From Devosia riboflavina (lineage in GTDB: Bacteria > Pseudomonadota > Alphaproteobacteria > Rhizobiales > Devosiaceae), in the NCBI RefSeq assembly GCF_000743575.1, contig NZ_JQGC01000001.1, forward strand, positions 418,135 through 482,134: a stretch of 64,000 bases of DNA. The letters are read 5' to 3'. The notes beneath the pieces are model-generated. The model saw only the letters and a program-made list of their open reading frames with translations, was not told the origin of the DNA and made no database searches. Both the position numbers and the translations under genes were made by a program. Below, one piece after another: positions 59,827-64,000 of this stretch; the stretch's first letter is position 1; each line of letters opens with the position of its first letter.

Positions 59827-60798
59827 ATGAACTCGCCCTGGAAGGTCGCCCGCTCGCCTATGTCACTGCGCCTCAATTTCCGGCATCTGGAGATGTTCCG
59901 CCTCCTGATGAAGACGTCAAACCTGACCGAGACTGCGCGGCTGATGCGGGTCAGTCAACCGGCCATCAGCCACGCCTTGCGCGAGCTGGAGGGGCAACTG
60001 GGCCTGACGCTCTTCGTCCGCGCCGCTGGGCGGATCCGCGCCACACCCGAGGCGATCGATCTCCTGCCCGAGGTTGATCGCCTGTTCGGGCAAATCAGCC
60101 TGCTCAATACCAAGGCCGAGCATCTCAAGGACGCGCAAGGCGGACGTCTGGACATCGCCGCTATTCCCGTGCTCGCCATGGCAGGCATTCCCGAAGCCAT
60201 ATGCCAGTTTCGTACGCAGCGGCCCTTCTCCCATATCTTGCTGCAAAGCGTGGCGACGACCGAGGTCATCACTGCGGTCAAGGAGGAAAGTGTCAATCTG
60301 GGCTTTATCGCCACGCCCATCCAGGACCCAAGCGTGGGGGTGGAACCGCTACTCGAAACCGAGTTTTGCTGCTTCTTGCCCGCCGGACATCCATTGGCCG
60401 AGCATGACGAGATCACGGCTTCGCATTTCGAAGGCGAGACGCTGATCGCGCTTTCTACCCATAGCCCGCCCGGCTATCATTTCCGCAGCGAACTGGCCAA
60501 GTCCAAGAAGGACCAGTTGGTCGCTCTCGAGACCAACAATGCCTTCGTGGCACTTTCCTTGGTCGAAGCAGGCGCCGGGATTGGAGTACTTGATCCCATG
60601 CCCTATCTGGGCCGGCCCGCCGAGGGGATAGTGATCCGGCCGTTCAAGCCCTCCGTATCGATCACCTTCGCTGCAGTCTTCTCACGCCATCGCTCGTTGT
60701 CGCGCATGGAGCTGCAGTTCATCGAAACGACCCGCAAGTGTTTGCATGAAAGCGCCAAGCGGCTGACGGCGCTTGGTATAAGTGCGGTTACGCGCTAG
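59827..60798 (+). CDS. LysR-family transcriptional regulator
   Basis: Regulator (323 aa). N-terminal helix-turn-helix LRLNFRHLEMFRLLMKTSNL then TETARLMRVSQPAISHALRE, followed by the periplasmic-binding-like effector domain (LDIAAIPVLAMAGIPEAI; EFCCFLPAGHPLAEHDEI). ATG 59827 has GGA nine bases upstream; ATG 59860 is an alternative. Located 52 bases after the permease gene in the same direction, it likely controls the divergent ring-hydrolysis and import operons. Confidence 0.92.
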   Translation: MNSPWKVARSPMSLRLNFRHLEMFRLLMKTSNLTETARLMRVSQPAISHALRELEGQLGLTLFVRAAGRIRATPEAIDLLPEVDRLFGQISLLNTKAEHLKDAQGGRLDIAAIPVLAMAGIPEAICQFRTQRPFSHILLQSVATTEVITAVKEESVNLGFIATPIQDPSVGVEPLLETEFCCFLPAGHPLAEHDEITASHFEGETLIALSTHSPPGYHFRSELAKSKKDQLVALETNNAFVALSLVEAGAGIGVLDPMPYLGRPAEGIVIRPFKPSVSITFAAVFSRHRSLSRMELQFIETTRKCLHESAKRLTALGISAVTR

Positions 60799-60940
60799 TC
60801 GCAGGCAAATGCCGCAAAAGCTCAAACCGAAACTGGCCGGTGCCCTCGGTGCCGACGAATCGCGTGCAGGCGCCAAGAGGCACACATCAGGTCCCGCACT
60901 ACGACGTGCAGGCAAAGAGCAGCAATTTCCTGGATTGTGA

Positions 60941-61017
60941 TGGTAGCGAAGCCCAGATTCGAACTGGGGACACACGGATTATGATTCCGTTGCTCTAACC
61001 AACTGAGCTACTCCGCC
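60941..61017 (-). tRNA. tRNA-Met (CAU), elongator type
   Basis: Complete cloverleaf on the minus strand: 5' GGCGGAGTAGCTCAGTTGG, anticodon stem ACGGA/TCCGT around loop ATCATAA (anticodon CAT), T-arm with TTCGAAT, discriminator A and encoded CCA. The first base pair is G-T rather than C-A mismatch, which points to elongator rather than initiator. Confidence 0.95.
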
Positions 61018-61094
61018 CCAAGGGGCTCGACCTGCGTCGATGGCGCCTTACTAAGGTCGGGGGACCCGGTCTGTCAAGAGTTGCGACTGGCCGG

Positions 61095-62537
61095 TTATGA
61101 TTTTTCCAGACGTTGAATATGAGCGTGGATAAGCGCGAGGTCGGCTTCGAACTTTTCGCGCTCGCGGGCCTTGGTTTCGGGGTCGGGAATACGGAGGAGA
61201 TAGGAGGGGTGGTTGGTGATGTAGAGCACCGAACCATCCTCCAGATCGATCGGTTTTCCGCGCATGCTGGAGATGGAAACCGCTTTTCCGACAAGGCTTT
61301 GCGCGGCCGTGGCGCCGAGGGCGACGACGATCCTGGGCTTGACGAATTCGCGTTCGAGATTGAGCCAGAAGCGGCAGGCCTGGATTTCGCCGGCATTGGG
61401 TTTCTGGTGAATGCGTCTTTTGCCGCGCGGGATGAATTTGAAGTGCTTTACCGCATTGGTGACATAGAGGCGACGGCGGTCGATGCCGGCATTTTTGATA
61501 GCCTCGTCAAAGACTTGGCCCGCTGGACCGACGAAGGGCCGGCCTTGCAGGTCCTCCTGATCGCCGGGCTGTTCGCCGACGAACATGATCTGGGCCTCTT
61601 TCGGACCCTCACCGAAGACGGCCTGGGTCGCCTGCTCGTAGAGCGGGCAGCGGCGACAGCTATCGATTGCGTCGGCAGCGTTCGCAAGTGATTGAATTTG
61701 TTGGACTTTTTCATCAACCTCGCGCGCTTTCTGGCGCATATGGCGGGCCGGGGGCTGGGTGGTGGCGCGGGCGATCATCTCCTCTTCCATTTGCCTTGCA
61801 TTGCGGATCAAGGGAGCAATGCGATCGGCTTCGGGGAGGTTGCGCCAGTATTTGACCGGCATTTCCGATTTCATCATCGCGACTTTCAGCCGAGCCGGAT
61901 TGAAGATCGCACCGTAGTAGGTGCGCCAATCATCCTCCACTGCACCCTCGGCGGGGATATCTTTTTTGTTGCCGCCCGGACCAAAGCGCAAATTCTCCTT
62001 GTCCCAGAAGGCACTAGCATAGGGCGTGATGATGCCCCAATGCATGCCGGCAAAGCGTCTTGTGAAGAAGGGAACGGTGGCTTCGAGGGTGAAATGCTCG
62101 GGCTCGAACCAGGCGATGTAGCGTTCGTCGCCCTCGTGCTCAACGGTGCGGAAGCGCACGAAAGCCTTCATTTTATGTGCATCGCGATGTACCCCCGAGG
62201 CCATTCGCGTTAGCAGACTGTTATCACTATCGGCAGCATTGGCGAGAATGTGCTTATCGTCCTGCAGTCGCCAGAGCAGACGGTAGAGAACGGCGAAACG
62301 CTGCGGGTCGGAATGCTGGATCACATCGCCGGCTAGGTCGATGAATTGGCGCGGCACGGAGCCGATCGGGCCATCGGTATCGGGCAGCATGTCGTCGCCC
62401 GCTTCGAAAAGCCCGCTCTCTTCCAAGCCGACCCGCCAGACGACTTGCGAGGGCTTCATGCCGGCAACGAGCAGGCGACGTGCCTTGCCGCGCCACTCAT
62501 CGAGATCGTTGAGCCGTTCGAGCCGGACCGAGAGCAT
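61095..62537 (-). CDS. UdgX-family uracil-DNA binding protein fused to a DUF4130 domain
   Basis: DNA-repair protein of 480 aa. Residues about 1-260 are the DUF4130 region that often accompanies UdgX; about 285-480 form the uracil-DNA glycosylase fold. Motif A is GEQPGDQED (321-329), the UdgX-specific loop KRRIH (373-377) supplies the histidine that bonds covalently to the abasic sugar after uracil release, and motif B is HPSYLLR (443-449). Cys294, Cys297 and Cys388 are candidate Fe-S ligands. The start shares TGATG with the radical-SAM gene, so the two are coupled. Confidence 0.93.
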   Translation of the reverse strand: MLSVRLERLNDLDEWRGKARRLLVAGMKPSQVVWRVGLEESGLFEAGDDMLPDTDGPIGSVPRQFIDLAGDVIQHSDPQRFAVLYRLLWRLQDDKHILANAADSDNSLLTRMASGVHRDAHKMKAFVRFRTVEHEGDERYIAWFEPEHFTLEATVPFFTRRFAGMHWGIITPYASAFWDKENLRFGPGGNKKDIPAEGAVEDDWRTYYGAIFNPARLKVAMMKSEMPVKYWRNLPEADRIAPLIRNARQMEEEMIARATTQPPARHMRQKAREVDEKVQQIQSLANAADAIDSCRRCPLYEQATQAVFGEGPKEAQIMFVGEQPGDQEDLQGRPFVGPAGQVFDEAIKNAGIDRRRLYVTNAVKHFKFIPRGKRRIHQKPNAGEIQACRFWLNLEREFVKPRIVVALGATAAQSLVGKAVSISSMRGKPIDLEDGSVLYITNHPSYLLRIPDPETKAREREKFEADLALIHAHIQRLEKS

Positions 62538-63775
62538 CAGAAGAGTTCCAACTGCTTTGGCGGCGGCGCCAGCTTCTGCCGGAGGCGCAGGTCGTCGGTG
62601 AGGCCGCCCGGCGTCCAATCGGCGGCAGCGATAAAGGGGCGCACCTTGTCGATGGAAGCGGTGAGGCGTGCCATGTCGGCAAGGGTCAGGCGATGGTGGC
62701 GGCGCGAGGAGAGGACGCGATCGACACCGCTGACGCCAAGGCCGGGGACGCGCAGCAGCAATTCGCGGTCGGCACGATTGACGTCGATGGGGAAACTGGC
62801 GCGGTGTTTCAGGGCCCAGGCGAGTTTAGGATCGACGGCGAGATCGAGATGACCGCCCTCCCCGCCCGCGACGATTTCGGGGACATCAAAACCATAGAAG
62901 CGAATGAGCCAATCGGCCTGGTAAAGGCGATGCTCGCGCATGAGCGGCGGCGGGGCGAGCGGCAGCCGCGAGGAGGCGTCGGGAATGGGCGAGAAGGCGG
63001 AATAATAGACGCGTTTCAGCCGGTAACCGGAATAGAGCCCGGCGGCACGGGTGAGGATGGCGGCATCGTCGGCCTTGTCGGCGCCGATGATCATCTGGGT
63101 GGATTGACCGGCGGGGGCGAATTTTTCCGGCTTGGCCTTGGTCGGTTTTTTGTCCTCGGTGGTTTCATCGAGTTTGCCGCGAAGCCGGGCCATGGCGGTG
63201 CGGATTTCGGCGGGACGCTTTTCCGGGGCGAACAGTTCGAGGGCGGTATCGGTCGGCAGTTCGATATTGGTCGAGAGTCGATCCGCCCATCGGCCGGCTT
63301 CGGCGAGAAGCTCGGGCGCGGCATTGGGGATCACCTTGAGATGGATATAGCCGGCAAAAAGATGGGTTTCGCGCAGGGTGCGGGCGACGCGGACCATCTG
63401 CTCCATCGTGTAGTCGGGACTGCGGATAATGCCGGAGGAGAGAAAAAGGCCTTCGATGTAATTGCGCTTGTAGAAGTCGAGCGTCAGCCGGACGACCTCG
63501 TCGACCGAGAAGCGCGCGCGCTCGACATTGGAAGACGAGCGATTGATGCAATAGGCGCAATCGTAGACGCAGAAATTGGTCAGCAGCAGTTTGAGGAGGG
63601 AGATGCAGCGGCCATCTGGCGCATAGGAATGGCAGATGCCGCCGCCCTCGGTGGAGCCGATGCCACCCGTTTTGCTGCTGTCGCGCTTTTCCGAACCGCT
63701 CGAAGCGCAGGACGCGTCGTATTTGGCCGCATCGGCCAGAATGGCGAGTTTTCGCGTGAGGGTGAGTGCGGCCAT
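62537..63775 (-). CDS. UdgX-linked putative DNA modification/repair radical-SAM protein
   Basis: Radical-SAM enzyme (412 aa). The 4Fe-4S-binding motif is Cys69-x3-Cys73-x2-Cys76 (NFCVYDCAYC). A helix-hairpin-helix segment near residues 355-372 (LLRVPGLGVSGVDRVLSSRR) suggests DNA contact. The family is known by its linkage to UDG-like genes, seen here with a TGATG overlap. ATG 63775 has AAGGAT seven bases upstream; the longer frame to 63940 is rejected. The reaction is not established. Confidence 0.92.
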   Translation of the reverse strand: MAALTLTRKLAILADAAKYDASCASSGSEKRDSSKTGGIGSTEGGGICHSYAPDGRCISLLKLLLTNFCVYDCAYCINRSSSNVERARFSVDEVVRLTLDFYKRNYIEGLFLSSGIIRSPDYTMEQMVRVARTLRETHLFAGYIHLKVIPNAAPELLAEAGRWADRLSTNIELPTDTALELFAPEKRPAEIRTAMARLRGKLDETTEDKKPTKAKPEKFAPAGQSTQMIIGADKADDAAILTRAAGLYSGYRLKRVYYSAFSPIPDASSRLPLAPPPLMREHRLYQADWLIRFYGFDVPEIVAGGEGGHLDLAVDPKLAWALKHRASFPIDVNRADRELLLRVPGLGVSGVDRVLSSRRHHRLTLADMARLTASIDKVRPFIAAADWTPGGLTDDLRLRQKLAPPPKQLELF

Positions 63776-63939
63776 TTGTTCATCCTTTGTTCTGAATGAA
63801 TAGGCTGAGTCAGGGGAGAAGTGCATGTCAAAAAGACATGAGTGAGGGATTTGTGAACGGGGTTGGGGCGGGCGTGGGCTTCGGGTGTTACGCGAAAATT
63901 CTGAACTTGCGAGGCGAGCGCACGTCACACGCGGTGTCA

Positions 63940-63957
63940 TTCCCGCGAAAGCGGGAA
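63940..63957. repeat. REP-like short palindrome
   Basis: TTCCCGC-GAAA-GCGGGAA, a 7-bp stem with GAAA tetraloop. This sequence type is dispersed in many alpha- and betaproteobacterial genomes. The rest of 63776-64000 contains no recognisable gene. Confidence 0.6.
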
Positions 63958-64000
63958 GGTGGATTCTCGTTCGAAGTGCAACAGTTGGTTGTAGAAGGCC

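Noticed and set aside
1..64000. CRISPR arrays, insertion sequences, toxin-antitoxin or phage-defence genes
   Set aside because: No regularly spaced repeats, transposase motifs or defence domains were found.

Overview
The window is a GC-rich (roughly 60-65% by eye), gene-dense bacterial segment. Gene content points to an alphaproteobacterium of the order Hyphomicrobiales, possibly Devosia-like: several Dpp/Opp-type ABC importers, Tat-exported PotD-type binding protein, an ECF41 sigma factor, UdgX, and typical alphaproteobacterial tRNAs. The genus is an inference. The left edge cuts an ABC ATPase gene; the right edge is intergenic.

Layout. (1) 1-7191, minus strand: a GntR-family regulator followed by a peptide-type ABC importer interleaved with an M24 'pita-bread' hydrolase that has lost three of five metal ligands and an M14-type deacylase. 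(2) 7385-9534, plus: aldo/keto reductase and a putative zinc hydrolase, closed by a strong terminator. (3) 9607-11591, minus: ECF sigma factor, anti-sigma factor and a Bax-inhibitor-1 membrane protein. (4) 11677-17520, minus: a second peptide-type importer with a fused DppDF ATPase and a trailing TetR regulator. (5) 17998-22761: SDR dehydrogenase and an aminoglycoside-phosphotransferase-like protein (plus), then a membrane protein/response regulator/histidine kinase operon (minus). (6) 23006-26260: an ECF41 sigma factor with a carboxymuconolactone-decarboxylase-like protein and an epimerase, divergent from a bestrophin-like channel; both sides carry ECF41-like promoters. (7) 26311-29681, plus: TetR, SDR, AraC, epoxide hydrolase.

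(8) 29748-42602, minus: a long catabolic cluster with a third Dpp-type importer, four amidohydrolase-superfamily enzymes (two are paralogues lacking the HxH metal motif), a hydantoin-racemase-like protein and a flavin reductase. It faces a divergent FCD-type GntR regulator (42704-43408), and a shared palindrome occurs at both promoters. (9) tRNA-Gln, then maleylacetate reductase with a ring-cleaving VOC dioxygenase, and acnB. (10) 49088-60798: a divergent locus. On the minus strand is a translationally coupled set: barbiturase/cyanuric-acid-hydrolase-like, ornithine-cyclodeaminase-like, M20 carbamoyl-amide hydrolase, dihydroorotase and a small unknown protein. On the plus strand are an amidase, a PotABCD-type importer and a LysR regulator. 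(11) tRNA-Met, then UdgX and its radical-SAM partner.

Taken together, clusters 8 and 10 look like import plus stepwise hydrolysis of cyclic amide/ureide N-heterocycles (pyrimidine-, hydantoin- or triazine-like). The exact substrates cannot be read from sequence. All homology calls here are by recognition of motifs, not by database search.
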